DNA of 64,000 nucleotides from Spirometra erinaceieuropaei (Eukaryota > Platyhelminthes > Cestoda > Diphyllobothriidea > Diphyllobothriidae), in the NCBI GenBank assembly GCA_902702965.1, contig CACRXP010000404.1, forward strand, positions 177,437-241,436. Direction: 5' to 3'. Position numbers and translations under genes: made by a program. A model generated the notes under the pieces. That model did not search any database. It worked only from the letters and a program-made list of their open reading frames with translations, and was not told the DNA's origin. Of this stretch, positions 1 to 12,100 are shown piece after piece; position 1 is the first letter of the stretch; every line of letters starts with the position of its first letter.

Positions 1-198
1 CTGTTCACAATGCCTGCGAGTATTGAACCAGGCTCGTATAAATACACGTCATTTTAATTGCCAGTGGAAGAAAATTGGCGATATCATTCCGTATCACGTC
101 ATCTTTATGAAGTACGACGTCAACAAGAAAATAAGCAACAAGAATATACTTGAGCAAGGGTGTGGTATGTAACTCCCTTTAAAAGCCGTAGTTATTTA
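1..198. other. Unassigned sequence
   Basis: No gene, repeat family or structure was recognised here. It lies just before a degenerate telomere-like tract. Confidence 0.5.
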
Positions 199-372
199 TG
201 ACCCTAACGCCAATCGTGACCATGGCTGTAATGGATAACCCTAACCCTTTCCCGTACGCATTTAGGGAAAATTCAAAAGCAATCGCAACCTTAGTCCTAA
301 GCCCTAAATCTCTAACTCAAACCCTAAAACCCTAACCCAATCTGATCCTTATTCTTAACCCCAACGCTAGAC
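199..372. repeat. Degenerate interstitial telomere-like (CCCTAA) tract
   Basis: The tract is rich in CCCTAA, CCTAACCC and diverged six- to eight-base variants such as CCCTAAAA. It is C-rich on the plus strand and too degenerate to be a live chromosome end. Similar tracts occur at about 37470, 53310, 55800 and 58755 in this window. Confidence 0.75.
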
Positions 373-574
373 CTAAAAGCAAATTCAGAATATAACCAAA
401 CCCTGACAACCTCGGCCTTTGGAATAACCCAATTCCTGATATTAAACTTAACCTTCTGCCCGATCCCGCGAATTTTAATGTCAAAAACTCTGGTGAAAAT
501 AAAAATCAGTGCACCACATGACTCCTTTGCCGTCCTTTTGTCAGACAAACTGTTATGAACCACAGAATAGCGTT

Positions 575-812
575 AATGACAGAGACAGGGGAGACTGAAA
601 TGGCTATTTCTGATTTAATAGCCGCCGTCAGTCAACCTATTTAACGCCGAGGTGTGCAGACCCTGGGCTCGGTCTCGCAGTTTGTAGGTGAGCTGTCCAA
701 CGCATTAACCACTGAGCCGCGGGCTCGTCGCCCTGTCGGTTGCGGTCGGATACATACGATGGCAGAGGGGCACTCTTAAATCGCGCTACAGAACTCACTC
801 GTTCCGCGTGAG
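575..812 (-). repeat. tRNA-headed SINE (family S1), diverged copy
   Basis: Read on the minus strand, this holds the tRNA-like head (at about 640-735 on the plus strand, containing the complement of a box-A-like GGCTCAGTGG) followed by the body that matches the copies at 46640 and 55400 (tracts around GACGGCGGCTATTAAA and CCATTTCAGTCTCCC). Part of a neighbouring monomer's tail, CACTCGTTCCGCG, lies at 763-812. It is more diverged than the 46 kb and 55 kb copies. Confidence 0.6.
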
Positions 813-1085
813 TAGGTGGGTCCCCCCCACCTACCTAGACAAGGTAAGAAGGTACATTTTTCAAAAACCGTCCAAGAGGTTACATACCCTATCCTAACCT
901 ATACTTTCAAGTGTATTATTTTCAGGGTAGATTGCAAACCATCAATAAAATGAGTTTAACGAAGGCGACACCCAATTGCAGACGTCTACCCATCGAACAA
1001 GCCAGTAAGCATGGATTTCAGGTGAGGGAGGGGTGTCTATATTTTGTTTTTTTAGCGTTAAAAGACACCAAACTAGCAGCACAGG

Positions 1086-2074
1086 TACAGCGCCTGACCG
1101 ATCTCATGAAATGTTGGCCGAAATTCTGAAATTAGTTTTCGATTAGGAAGTATTACTTAGGTGGGACTGTAATATTGATCGTCATGAGGCAAAATCCTAC
1201 AGTATTTCAGACCTTTCAGGATGTCGGCTTTTGATTGAGCTTCTTTTTGATCCTCCTGCAGAGACCACACACGGTTAAAGCTGACTACTTACGCAACATG
1301 GATTCTCCTATTGATTTTCGATGGTCTTGTAAATTCAAATATATTTAATAGAAGACAAGCACAAAATATGCTTTCCTTTACTTTTCTGTTAACAAATCAC
1401 ATTATCTTGATATTTTATAACCGAAAAAGTGTATATTTAGGTTCCAAAAAGTTTTCCAATTCCTGAATAATTTTGATCCTGAACTGCCATTGCATTAGCG
1501 TTTGCCGATTTCGGTCTACAAGGTGCATGCTTTCCGCGTGAGGAAAATCATATATTCCTCTATGACTTTAAGAAGATATCACATAGAGTTCCTAAAATTT
1601 CGCAATGGATCCGGACTGTATTGTGCATTTCATTAGGAGCATTAGTAAACGGACATTTGCGGTCCTGTATGCATGTACATCGGACGGCCTTAAAAATCTC
1701 ATAATTAGAAACTTTCTTAAACCCAATTATACGCTTTTTCCGGGTATTAACTATCAAAATAATGTGATTTTCTACCAAATGAGTAAAAGAAAGCATTTTT
1801 GTGCATTTTTTCTATTCAATATATTTGAATTTACAAGACCAAAAAATCAATAGGAAAAATGTATGCTACGTAAGTAGTAATTTTTTAAATTTGCAGTTAC
1901 TACAGGAGGTCAAGAAGGAGGGCATCCAAAAACTGACATCCAAGTAAGTCCGAAATGCTATAGGCTTATGCTGCATAATTATTATTATTACAACCCCACC
2001 TAAGTAATCCTTCCTAATCGAAAATACATTTCAGAATTTCGACTAACATCTCATTAGATCGGTCCCGCACTGTA
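1086..2074. mobile_element. Foldback element FB1, complete (Tc1/mariner-type ends)
   Basis: The left half reads inward from TACAGCGCCTGACCGATC and the right half is its approximate reverse complement, ending GATCGGTCCCGCACTGTA. The arms are about 480 bp each and leave almost no unique centre. Ends of the form CAG(T) inside a TA duplication are typical of the Tc1/mariner superfamily. No transposase is encoded; open frames inside (for example 1605-1853) are by-products of the arm sequence. It belongs to the same subfamily as the copies at 43854 and 59426. Confidence 0.8.
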
Positions 2075-2555
2075 CGAACTAAAAACCAGGACATGCGTGT
2101 TTTGCCGATATTCTGCCGCTACACGACACATCTGCGAGATGTCCGAGTCATCAGTTGGTCTCCCGGCATTCTCCGTTTGCTTTCTGGTAGATACCCGTCC
2201 CGCGTAATACTAGCTGTCTGTCGGCAATTACCATACATAACGCGATTATCACGCTGTGACTTATGGACTTCGGCTCAAATATCTAACAGCGCAAGGGTCA
2301 ATTGAGTCATCATCTCTTCATTCAGTCAAAGGTAATCCAAAGGGACTCAAATACTACCTGTTTTACACCCTGTTTCGGCAGAGCCAAGGACGTTTCTACG
2401 GACATTTTAACGTTGAGATAATAGTTTGCCAAGACTTCTGGCGTCGGCCACAGGCATATGGTGGCAGAAGAAGCCTCTTCGCCATTTCAGGCGTATGCAT
2501 TGTCCACGCAGTCGTCGTTGTTAGGTCTAACCAGCTGCTGAGGTCACAAAGAAGT
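2075..2555. other. Unassigned sequence
   Basis: Only short overlapping open frames on both strands; none resembles a known family. No repeat was recognised. Confidence 0.4.
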
Positions 2556-2660
2556 TGATTCACCATCGAAGCAGGACTTGCACTTGTGCGACGTTTCGGA
2601 TTTGCATGCGAACACATCATCATCAGGAACAGAAAGAGTAAGGAGTAGCGAACGAATAAA
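2555..2660 (-). mobile_element. PLE family B 3' end with hammerhead-like core
   Basis: On the minus strand a CUGAUGA box (plus 2620-2626) is followed by a hairpin region, then CGAAAC and GUC (plus 2590-2592). This is the order expected of a type I hammerhead. The sequence matches the 3' ends of PLE-B copies at 12.6, 14.9, 58.2 and 63.4 kb. No coding remnant is attached. Confidence 0.55.
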
Positions 2661-3700
2661 CGTGGATAATCGAGGGCGCGCAGTTACTCCTACTGATGCG
2701 CTGAACAAATCGATACGCGCTCAACTGCGTCAGTGTTGGTGATGTCACGGGAGACTGAACCGCATTTGGAAGTTCGATGAGCCACCCCCCGCTCCGCCCT
2801 ACGTCGACAACGTCCCTGAATCGTCACCAACGTATGCCAATTAGATCTTAGGTTACAAACATATCGGAGGCAACCGGTGAGCGACGCAGGATCAGACACA
2901 AATACCGTTTCCACGAAAGGCAACGTCTGAAGTATTTTTGTGGAATTCAGCACAGTTTGCGGACAAAGCAATAAGTTGAAGCAGTTGACATATCATTCAG
3001 GCCGCTGGTGGCACAATAGGCATCACCAGTGGGGATTGAAGCCAGTCTTAAATGCGGCTGATTTAACAGGATCCAGTCATAACGTAAGGCGCTGTAAAAT
3101 GATATTATCGGAGGACGTGAAAAGCGAGTCAGTCGTGAGCCATATGTGTCATGTCTATCTGGTCCGCGGAATATCAGCGAACACACTGAACTCTCCCATG
3201 CCTATTCAGTGTTTAGACTTTGCTAGAGCTGCATAACTGTTCACAGGGCAGATGGCAGATGAACACTGCCTTTAGGGACAACTTCGGCCCGCAAAAATGC
3301 TGACTACTTATTATGCCGTTAACGGCACTGGTAGTGAAATCAAGGTAATAATCGACTCAAATGCAACACACTAAGCTCTCATTGCACCAAGTACGAACTT
3401 GACGGGGAATATTTGAGTACAACGATTTTCGATAAGGACAAGCAGAAAGGGTAGTGTTATTCTACCCACATTGCACATCGTCTTTAAGGAGTATGCGCGT
3501 CTGCTATGCCATGGTTCCGCAAACCATGACCCTCACAGTCTGGTGTGTGTTGACAGTTATCTGGCACCTGGTTGCCTGCCGGTAGATCCGCTTGATCTGC
3601 CGGTGGGTATACAGTATATTTTGGCCCCACTTCTTTAAAACCATGTGGTTATCTTACTAGAACAATCTTAGCTAACATACCTAACTTAGCCAATTGTTGG
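2660..3700. other. Unassigned sequence
   Basis: Unremarkable unique-looking DNA. Open frames at 2690-2971 (-) and 2940-3236 (+) overlap, lack splice or family support, and are not called. Confidence 0.4.
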
Positions 3701-3714
3701 ATTAGGGAGGGAAA

Positions 3715-4135
3715 ATGAGCGCGATCAGAGCTCGAAGCAGCCGCAGGGAAGCGCGTGTGAACCGATGCTGGGCGTAATCGGAAGTGGCGTTTAGACTGCC
3801 TCCACTGGACTAGAAGGACAACTCCAGCGTAATCATAACTGGAAGGCCACTGATGGTACCACGTGATAATTCGCAGTGCATGGACACTACAGTGGAACGG
3901 ACGGAGTTACAATCCCTCCAAACAATGCCATTGGCATGCCTGCCTAGCCACTCTCTGGATTAAGATAAAAAAGAGGGTGCAAGCAGGGCTTGAAGCATGC
4001 ACAGAGAAGCGCGTGTGAACTGCTACCCGATGTAACCGAGGATGGCGTATAAGCATCCCCGGAGACATAGTCACTCGCTGAATTAGAGTAGTAAGGAAGG
4101 GGCAAACACGTGATATACGTAATGTCAACGTAATC
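3715..4135. repeat. Diverged direct duplication, two units
   Basis: The block from about 3715 (GAAGCAGCCGCAGGGAAGCG...) is repeated in diverged form from about 3975 (GAAGCATGCACAGAGAAGCG...). Both contain GAAGCGCGTGTGAAC followed by similar GCGTA/CGTAAC words. The spacing is about 260 bp. Confidence 0.5.
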
Positions 4136-4189
4136 ACACCCACAAAACTTGTTTTAGGAAGTTAACAATTTGGTATCAATCACGTGGGG

Positions 4190-4497
4190 CTTCAGGACCA
4201 AACCTTGCCTCTTTTGTTGTTGGTTAAAATCCATGTCATGTGTTTGATATGGATCAGGGCATGGGGTGGTACGCCCAGGGGAAATTCCGGTCGTGTTAGC
4301 CACCTGACTCCTCTCCCGTCTTCGGTCTTCTTGACTGTGTCTTGACACCGGGCCCTAGCTGCTCACACTTTGATGTGGAGCCCACGGTGGACATCGTCGG
4401 GGGCGACGATCGAACTGTCATATTAGGCACCGCTGTGTGGCCTCTGACGGGGCTCGAGAGAAAGAGAGCTTCAAGGCACAACGGGACGAGTCAGTCC
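4190..4497 (+). repeat. R460 repeat, single copy, plus SINE S1 tail fragment
   Basis: It contains the family marks TTTTGTTGTTGGTTAAAATC, GTCTTCTTGACTGTGTC, TTGACACCGGGCCC and GGTGGACATCGTCGG. From about 4447 the sequence becomes a fragment of the S1 SINE tail (GGCTCGAGAGAAAGAG..GGCACAACGGGACGAG). Confidence 0.7.
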
Positions 4498-5735
4498 CTT
4501 AATGCGATGGATGCTCGCCCCTCTACCGTTGTAACCATGGTAGTAGTCAATCTGATCAGGTGTGTATTCCCGTAATCACTCATCCTTATGAATGATTCGG
4601 CCTGTCTGCGTCCTCTACGCTTTACTTTTGCCTTCGGGGGCGCAAAAACGAAACTACTGTGTTTTCTTCAACTCAGCTGAATCCAGGTAGTCGGATTTTA
4701 CAGACAGTACTAATTTATCTCAGTCATTATTCATTCTCTTGGCCCATGAGTATGGTATGCTCCAAGGTTAGTGTGTTCGGAAGCCCATTACTGTTCTAGC
4801 ACAGGGTCCGAACACGACTATCCTCCGCACCGTTCCCAGTTCTTCGGCAATTTGAATCTACAGTCACCCACTGGCCTAACTTCTCTCAGAACCATTTAGT
4901 CGGTCTGCGATTTCATCAAAATATTCCACGTCTCATTTGTAATGATCAAGTACATTTGCAAGGATAAATTCAGTTATGGAGTGTGCGAAAGCGAACTTTA
5001 ATGCGGGTTGGAATGAAGAAGGAATCTCTGATATTTCTGCTATGCAGGTGGAAACGTGGTGGATGTTCATTGATAAAAAGTAGGAAAATCCCGGCTGCTG
5101 GATGTTCAGGCCAGGCAAATCCAAGTGCCTGCTTCAGCAAAAAAACCTGTTCTCTGACCAAAATATTTGAACGGACATTACATCACCAACTGAAATTTAA
5201 ATCTGTTTGGCTTTCCTGACAAGGAATGCAGGGTGGGTTCATGAGGACTGTATGACAACCATGCGTAACGAATGCCTGCGGATGTTGCAATGTTGGAATG
5301 CGGTTCCCATTTAGCGACACCAAAGGACTGATCAAATGCGGCCGCCTCGTAGAAATGTAGCAGCATAATTTTTCGGCAGTATGTTGCGTTTTCAGTGCGT
5401 TTGTGGCCTTCAAGGTAAGTTTAAAAGGACGTACCTACACAGATTCGTTGTTTCGTGAACTTGCGGTGGAAGATGCGAGGTGTTTCTGACTGAATACAGA
5501 GCTTCCACGTTAACGAGGACAGAAGCCCCCAGTTTTGGCTACGTAAAAAAAGAAAGCAAAAATAACACATTAACTTAGCATCCAGGGCTTTGAGTCGACA
5601 GCGCCTATAAGAATGTCATCTTTTGCTGCAGCCTAAGTGGCCAGCTGCTGAAGGATCCCCCACACTGTCGCTGAGGTTGTCCACAGTATTGGCTGGACGC
5701 GTTCAACCAAAAGGTATGCACAAACACACACACGA
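4498..5735. other. Unassigned sequence
   Basis: No gene or repeat was recognised. Overlapping open frames at 4933-5413 on both strands are mutually exclusive and unsupported. Confidence 0.4.
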
Positions 5736-6640
5736 CAGTTCTACCGTCGCTTCTGAAGACGTCCATCGTGTGCTCCACAACAAGGTGAAGCAGGAACGGT
5801 GACCTGAGCAGCATCGGCCGCGCTCTCTCCTCCACCTTCCCCAGCTGGGCCCGGTGTCAAGACAGAGTCAACAAGACCGAAGGCGGGGGAGGGCGCAGGT
5901 GGCTGGCACGGTGGAGCGCTCACCCTAGCGCTCCACTCCGCACCCTCTGGTCTACAGTGCAAATGACCAGGATTTTAACCAACAACAACGATGGGTAGGT
6001 CCTCAGGAATCCCAACGTGCGTGAAATTTGTCGGCAACTGGGTCTGCAACCGCACCCAGAGATGTTGGCATTTGTTAAGATGCACATTCCGATAACGACT
6101 GCCAGAGTCCTATACGGCTCCCGTGATGGTTGCTCCAGCGCATATAGCACGTGGCCTGTTTGAAGGCAAACAAACATACCAGACAGCTTGCCCGTCGTTT
6201 CCGACGATGTCCACTGTGTGTTCCGCAGCTAAGTGAAGCAAGTGCGATGACCTGCACGTGATTTCCTTCATAGTGATAGTGGGCTTGCTCCGCACCCACT
6301 GCTCTCTCTCCTCCTCCAACTGGCCTGCTGTGGAGACAGAACCAAGAAAAAGGGTGCGGAGGAGGGCGCAGTTGGATGGCTCGGCCGGACCCGCACCTAG
6401 GCGTTCCACTCCACATGCCCCGGTTCAATGTAACAACAACAAGAACAGTAGGATGACTGCAGGGATCCCAGATGACTCGACCTGGGACGGCAAATTAGGT
6501 CCGACACCACAACCCGAACGTTGTCATTTGTTATGACGTACATTCCGGTAACGCATTCCAGATTCCAATATGGCCCTCATGTTGGCTGGTCCAGCGCATC
6601 TGCCGCCTGGTCCATTTAAATGGCATGCCATCTCAGGCCG
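5735..6640 (-). repeat. R460 repeat, tandem dimer
   Basis: Two head-to-tail monomers of about 460 bp on the minus strand. Landmarks recur at about 5866 and 6330 (TGACTCTGTCTTGACACC and GGTTCTGTCTCCACAGC), and again at the GTTGTTGTTGGTTAAAATCC / GTTGTTGTTACATTGAACC motif. The same dimer arrangement, in plus orientation, is at 41630-42300. Open frames here are frame artefacts of the repeat. Confidence 0.75.
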
Positions 6641-7224
6641 GAAATCTATTCCGTCTTTGGTCCAACGCATTGCCATGAAGCTGCATTTTGGTTCAGAGTA
6701 TTCGGAGGTAGTCTCACGTGCTCTTCAACCATGGTCCCAGAGTGCTGGAGGTCGACAGAGATTGGGAGAAATCATAAGAATTCATCAAATACTTATCAGA
6801 TCCATTTATACGGCCTTTAAAACTGGTCAAGAGGGTTAGTGCAAACGCACAAGCACTAATAGCGTCTCTTCTCCAATGAGCAAGGTCGTAATGAAGGTGT
6901 TTCCTTCATCAAACTGATACTACAAACGTTTAATCAGCCTGTGTTCTCACCGGTAAATGGCTGTATGTGCCGACTTCGGGTATTTATGAATATGAATGAT
7001 TAACTGTGCGACAGAACAAAATTGTGTCTTCAAAGTTCCTCTAAGTCTGGAATAATTAGAAAAGCCCTCCCGATTATGGAAAGAAATGAAACTCAACAGA
7101 CAATATAGGCTTCCTGTCTGGGTAGATTGCGACACAGTTAATACGAAAAGGGCTGGTCATTATGAGGTAGGACTAGAATGTGCTTTTTCAATTGGGCGCA
7201 TTTGGGCGAAGAAGTTATAGGCAG
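6641..7224. other. Unassigned sequence
   Basis: No recognisable gene or repeat. Confidence 0.4.
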
Positions 7225-7620
7225 GGTGACAGGGTGTAGGACCCCGAAAAGATGCAACTCAAAAATATACCCTAAAATTCAATGCGACTGTAAACACCAC
7301 TTATTATTCCCCGTACCGATTGTCTAACATTTTTTTTCTCTTCCTAACTGAACGTAAACTTACCAGCAACGTTTTATTCAATGTCATTTTTTTATTGAAA
7401 ACCGCATTTTGTTTATTTTTTAATTATCGCGCTCATTTTCTTTGCCGAATGACAACGCACAATAAGGATCTCGGCAGAAATTTATCCATTTTCCGTGTCT
7501 TCTTGCTCTTCGTCTTGTACGTTGTCCCACCCGTAAGCCTCCTCTACCACCATTCAACGTATATCAGGGTCCACAGGCCAACTCAAGTTAACTGGGCGTC
7601 CTACGCCCTATAATTTCCGG
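7225..7620. repeat. Dispersed repeat shared with the 59796-60105 insertion
   Basis: The stretch GCAACTCAAAA ... TTTGTTTATTTTTTAATTA ... GCTCATTTTCTTTGCCG ... TTGTCCCACC is matched, with divergence, by the 310 bp segment that interrupts foldback FB10. The interrupted copy shows this is a mobile sequence. No coding capacity was recognised. Confidence 0.55.
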
Positions 7621-10346
7621 GCTATATTCACCGATGATGCTCGTTGTGACAATTATTGTTGTTTTTATTGTGATGGCGTTGGTAGCGGGAGGCGACAGCG
7701 GTGTTGTAGAATGCGGGTGCATTGCGGTGATAATGCAGCGTTAGCTAAAGTACCCAAGTAACACACATGGAGCGCCGTCAACAAAGATCCGGGAACTCGC
7801 TTGTGACGACCTCTTAACAAGATGCGTACTTTTCGAACTGAGCTTGGTATAGAACAACGTTGGACGTGAGAACCTCACGAATAAGCGAGTTATGCGGTAG
7901 GGCCGCATTAATAATGAACATTCCAGTTTGTTGTCCGCTCTCAGGTTTCCAAATGAAAGTCACAAATCAGTCTACTACAGCACACACCTTTTTGCAACAC
8001 CTGCAAAATGATTCCTCCTACATCCAAGCCGGAAAAATCGGGATGATAAGTTAAACAGGACTGGCAAAAATGCAAATATTCCTTGTGTTGGAAAGATACT
8101 GAAATGACCGGCTGCAGATTACTTTGCCATAGAAGGCTTTGGGAGGCGCTGGTGGGTGGGATGACGGGGCAGGTATGGGGTAGCGGTGCACGAGCTTAGT
8201 TCCTGAAAGCATTGAATTTTGCTGCCGACCGAACTGGAACACAGTTAGATAACAGGGTTTTTGAACAGACAAAGATAACGTCATACAAGCAAGCTACGCG
8301 GTGAATGTCCCTCTCAGCGGTGCATACGTGAGGGTTCCATTCTAACAACACTGAGAACGCAGGAATCTGTGCCATGCCAGTGGGTATAGGGAAGTTTTTT
8401 TTATTAATATGGCGAATGGACGCTCGCGAGCGTTCGCTGTTCGATGGACAAACTAATTTGCATATCTCCTGCCCAGGATGAATTGAGAACAGATACGCCC
8501 TATGCTGCTTCACCTGATCGGACGGAATAATTTCGATTGTTCCTCTCAATAATCAATAAAAAGCGAGGCCAGCTTTTACCATGGTGCACAGCTGACTGAT
8601 TGACGATACGGGCAAGAGGAAATGTCTACAGAAGGACAAAGTCGTAAAAGTATCAGTCTTCGCATCATAGCTTAAGGTCGAGACAAATAATCGCCGATAA
8701 AAGCCTTTCCTTGGGAGCGACGAAATGAAAAAAATTTCCATGGTAAGACTTGTAGCCGCCTGGCACTTTGAAAATACGAAAAACCAGTTTGCCTCGCACG
8801 TAGAACAGACTCATAAATTGTATTTTGGCAGTTACAGTCAGGTTTTATAAGGCTATTGAGCTCAAAACACTCTCTGCCATTGTGAAGGCAACAGGATTTT
8901 GTTCATGCTTAAGCGTCAAAAATTGCGTTCAATAATTTGGTGTGATTTTTTTCCGACAGACCTATGCTCCAATTGCCGATATATTTAGTCCGTCACTTTC
9001 AAAGTTGTCATTATACGAAATCAGTGAAAGATCCCATTTACTTGATTAAACTGGCCTGTCACGAGGCTTTAGATGAGATTTCAAATGACAGAAGGACTGA
9101 ATGATACACTAAGCCATCTAATGGTATAACGTTTAAGCTCATCGAGCCAAATCATCTGATGATTTGTCCTAAAATCTTTGATTGTTTAAGTAAATGCAAC
9201 TTGCATCATTTCCATGAATCGCCGTCCACCCTTGGATGTTACACTTTGAAGCAATCACGTCCACGCTTTCGTTTTTTAATTCCAACTGTCGTCTACCAGT
9301 ATTTGTGGCTCTGCCTGAAAATCCTCCTACGTATTCTATTCAATTTTTGCATTCATTTGCCCAGACGAACCATTTCTGTGGGAATCGAGTGACAGAGATA
9401 GCTTCTGGAAAACTCCGAAATGCCTCGCGAGCGTTGGAGAGCATTCCGTTTATTTTGACGGGCACTCCATGCGCCTAATTGCCTGCCTAGAGCTTCAATA
9501 TGAACCAGATACTGTAAAAAACCTCACTAGTAGGTAAATGCACATTCACATATACTTTCATGTTCCTTAAATGGTAATATTTATATTTTCTCAAGTTCTT
9601 TGCAGTGAAAAAATCTTCTTCTGAAATTCAGGCATTTGCGTGCATCTTAGTTTAACCTATACGGTTATCTGGTAACAAGCACTAACTCACGTTCTTAATT
9701 GTCCTAATTAACCTGATTTTAGTTATGCAACCCAAAAATATTAAAAACATTCTGTGTCCCCATTTACCGCATCATTGGGCGAAGCCCGTTTGTGGATTTG
9801 TGCTACATGTTGAGTCAATTTGACATTTCCGGGGAATTTCATGATTTTTTGTACCGACTTCCTGCATTCAGTTTCCTGCCTGTTTCCATTATCGCGACTA
9901 GGCACCATAATTGGCGCTTTAGATGTTTACATGTACGGTTGGGACCTAAGAGCGAATGAAGGTGTCTAATTCTTTTGTCATCAGCTAGAATTCAACTGCA
10001 TGATGAAATATTTTATCGTCTCACCGCGGTTAATTGCATGTGCTACAATTTTTCATTCACATGCTCTATCTCCCTTGCTACTGGCTAGACTTTTATGATA
10101 CTTCGGTTGCGAAGAAGTTCCCGCTGCTACGGTTGGATTAAAAGGGAACAGAACGACTAATGCAGCTCGCACCCAGAAGGGATGACATTTAACTATCGAG
10201 GAGCAGTCATCCCTGTGTCAAAGACTGTTTAATGTCAAATGGAGGACCCCACCCGCTGACAACTAAACATCTTCAATCATGCAAACAGGCAGCTGTGGAC
10301 CAATCCAATTCGTGGTGTTTATATAGAAACCCACCAGTACATAATA
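7621..10346. other. Unassigned sequence, 2.7 kb
   Basis: No repeat family, splice-supported exon or RNA gene was recognised. The longest frame, 8196-8549 on the minus strand (117 codons), has a poor splice context and no family resemblance. Confidence 0.4.
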
Positions 10347-11126
10347 GTGACTGATAGTCTTCACTATGGAGGAATTCACAGCGCAGCACTCGACGAAATG
10401 GAAAATGCGCTGGGCAAAGCTATCGTTGAGGCAAAAAATCCGAATGGAACTTTGACTTTGCTTTCAACAGATTTATGTCTAATAAGTTGCTTACACACTC
10501 GAATCCTCGTCATGAGCTCTAAATACTCTGATAATTTCGGTCACTTCAGAGGAGCTGTTTATCTGGATTATGACCTTGAGCAGCTAACTTAGGATTTCAA
10601 CCAATCAACCTGCTCGAAACACCTGGATTTTGTCAATGGAACATGCTGGCCCACCAACAATGAAATCAGCTTGCCTCTGACGAGCAAAGGCCGTTTTCTC
10701 TCGGCGAGCGCTGTTTGAACAGTCCAGAAATACCAAAAATATTCGCTAATTGGCTGAGTACTGTTTTACTAAAACATTTCTGTATGAAATATTCAATATT
10801 AGGTCAGAGTTTTTGGTACTCTCGAGAACAAAGAGCTCAGTATGATTGAAAGGGTCACACTCCATAAAATCCTTTAAGGGATGGCGACGTCTAATGTTTA
10901 AAAAAAACAAAGGAAAAGGAAGACAATCGTCTTGATCTGAGGTGACAAATGAATAGCTGACGGTTATATGGTAAACGGTTACTTCCCAGCAAATGTCCTG
11001 TCTTCCAGTTTCCCTTCATTCGTTACTTTACTGAATTGGTGAACATTACATATAGATATCCTAGCATGATGCGCGATTATACGGACTTAAGTTAAATAAT
11101 TGTAGTACGCCCAAATACGCCTATGC

Positions 11127-11831
11127 ATGCGTCCACCCATGGTCCAAATTTCCCGTCTTAACTTGGAGCGTGTGAATTTAGGATGTGCTGTCCAACCTCG
11201 GAACCCAGATATTCGTTTTCTGGCACTTACAGTTTTAAGGGTGAAAGTGGCCTTACTTAATCCTGGTTATCCGGCACGCTTAATTCAGAAGTACAGCAAC
11301 CATTTACGGCCAAAGTTGACGGAACAGTCCGTTCCGAAGAAGCCCGTCATAATATGTCTACCTTTTAAGGGTGACAACGTCTCAAACACAATCAAGCGAC
11401 GCTTGCGTTGCACTATAGAAAGAACGTACAACGCAGCAGAGCTTATCTTCATCAGTTCCACAAAAAGGCTTCCAATTAACCGGGCAAAGGATGCCTTGCC
11501 AATGCACGCCACCCCTAATTGTGTGTATGAATTCACATGCACTTGCGGATGCAAGTACATTGGGCGAACGCAAAGGCAATTGGCAACCAGGGCTGCTGAG
11601 CATTTGCCTAATTGGCTTTTCAAACAGGAAAACAAAACCCCGCGTTTGTCTATAGCGAAACACCTGTTAGATAGCGGTCATGTTGTCGACCCTAAAGCAT
11701 CTTTTCGAGTACTTGTCCGAGCGCATACAACTCGAACCTTGCGTTATTTGGAAGCAGCCTACATACGGAGGGAGAAACCAGACCTGTGCAAGCAATTAGA
11801 TCATGTGATCAATCTGCAATTGCCCTGGTAA
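11127..11831 (+). CDS. PLE GIY-YIG endonuclease domain, uninterrupted ORF
   Basis: This 234-codon open frame encodes the C-terminal part of a Penelope-like element polyprotein. Residues ~70-95 hold a PKKPVIICLPFKGD-type linker. The GIY-YIG nuclease follows, with CVYEFTCTCGCKYIGRT as its core at ~132-148, then RAAEH. SIAKHLLDSGH and a C-terminal PDLCKQLDHVINLQLPW complete the usual end of these proteins. In PLEs this domain nicks target DNA during retrotransposition. The conserved Cys and His of the zinc-binding variant are present. No RT domain was found upstream, so the element looks 5'-truncated. The frame has no stop or shift, unlike the other PLE copies here, so it is either a recent insertion or retained. 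ATG 11127 is simply the first in frame; the true protein would start far upstream. AATAAA lies at 12065. Confidence 0.85.
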   Translation: MRPPMVQISRLNLERVNLGCAVQPRNPDIRFLALTVLRVKVALLNPGYPARLIQKYSNHLRPKLTEQSVPKKPVIICLPFKGDNVSNTIKRRLRCTIERTYNAAELIFISSTKRLPINRAKDALPMHATPNCVYEFTCTCGCKYIGRTQRQLATRAAEHLPNWLFKQENKTPRLSIAKHLLDSGHVVDPKASFRVLVRAHTTRTLRYLEAAYIRREKPDLCKQLDHVINLQLPW

Positions 11832-12100
11832 TCTCACACCTCTAGTTTCCCCTGACTGTGATTTGTTGTTAACATTTCGTCTCCTCTTTCCTATGTGATG
11901 CTTATGTGGACGACTTATCTGATTATTCATTGCCTTGAACCTTGACCTTGCTCTTATGCACTGCCATTCTGCACAAATTCATACTGCTGTGCGCTTTCAT
12001 TCGTTATCTATGTTATGCGGAGACGGGCTGCAGTTGAAAAGCCGTCACGAAATTTATTAGCGCCAATAAATTCTGCTGTACATGCTTGTTTTCAAAGTAG
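11832..12100 (+). mobile_element. 3' flank of the PLE GIY-YIG ORF, probable 3' UTR
   Basis: T-rich non-coding sequence directly after the PLE stop codon, ending near an AATAAA at 12065-12070. No hammerhead core was found here, unlike families A to C. Confidence 0.45.

Noticed and set aside
199..372. Chromosome end
   Set aside because: The telomere-like repeat is degenerate and short, and similar tracts are scattered in both orientations.
1605..1853. Open frames inside foldback elements (also 1560-1796, 27022-27243, 48569-48943)
   Set aside because: They lie across the inverted arms, are not conserved between copies and match no family.
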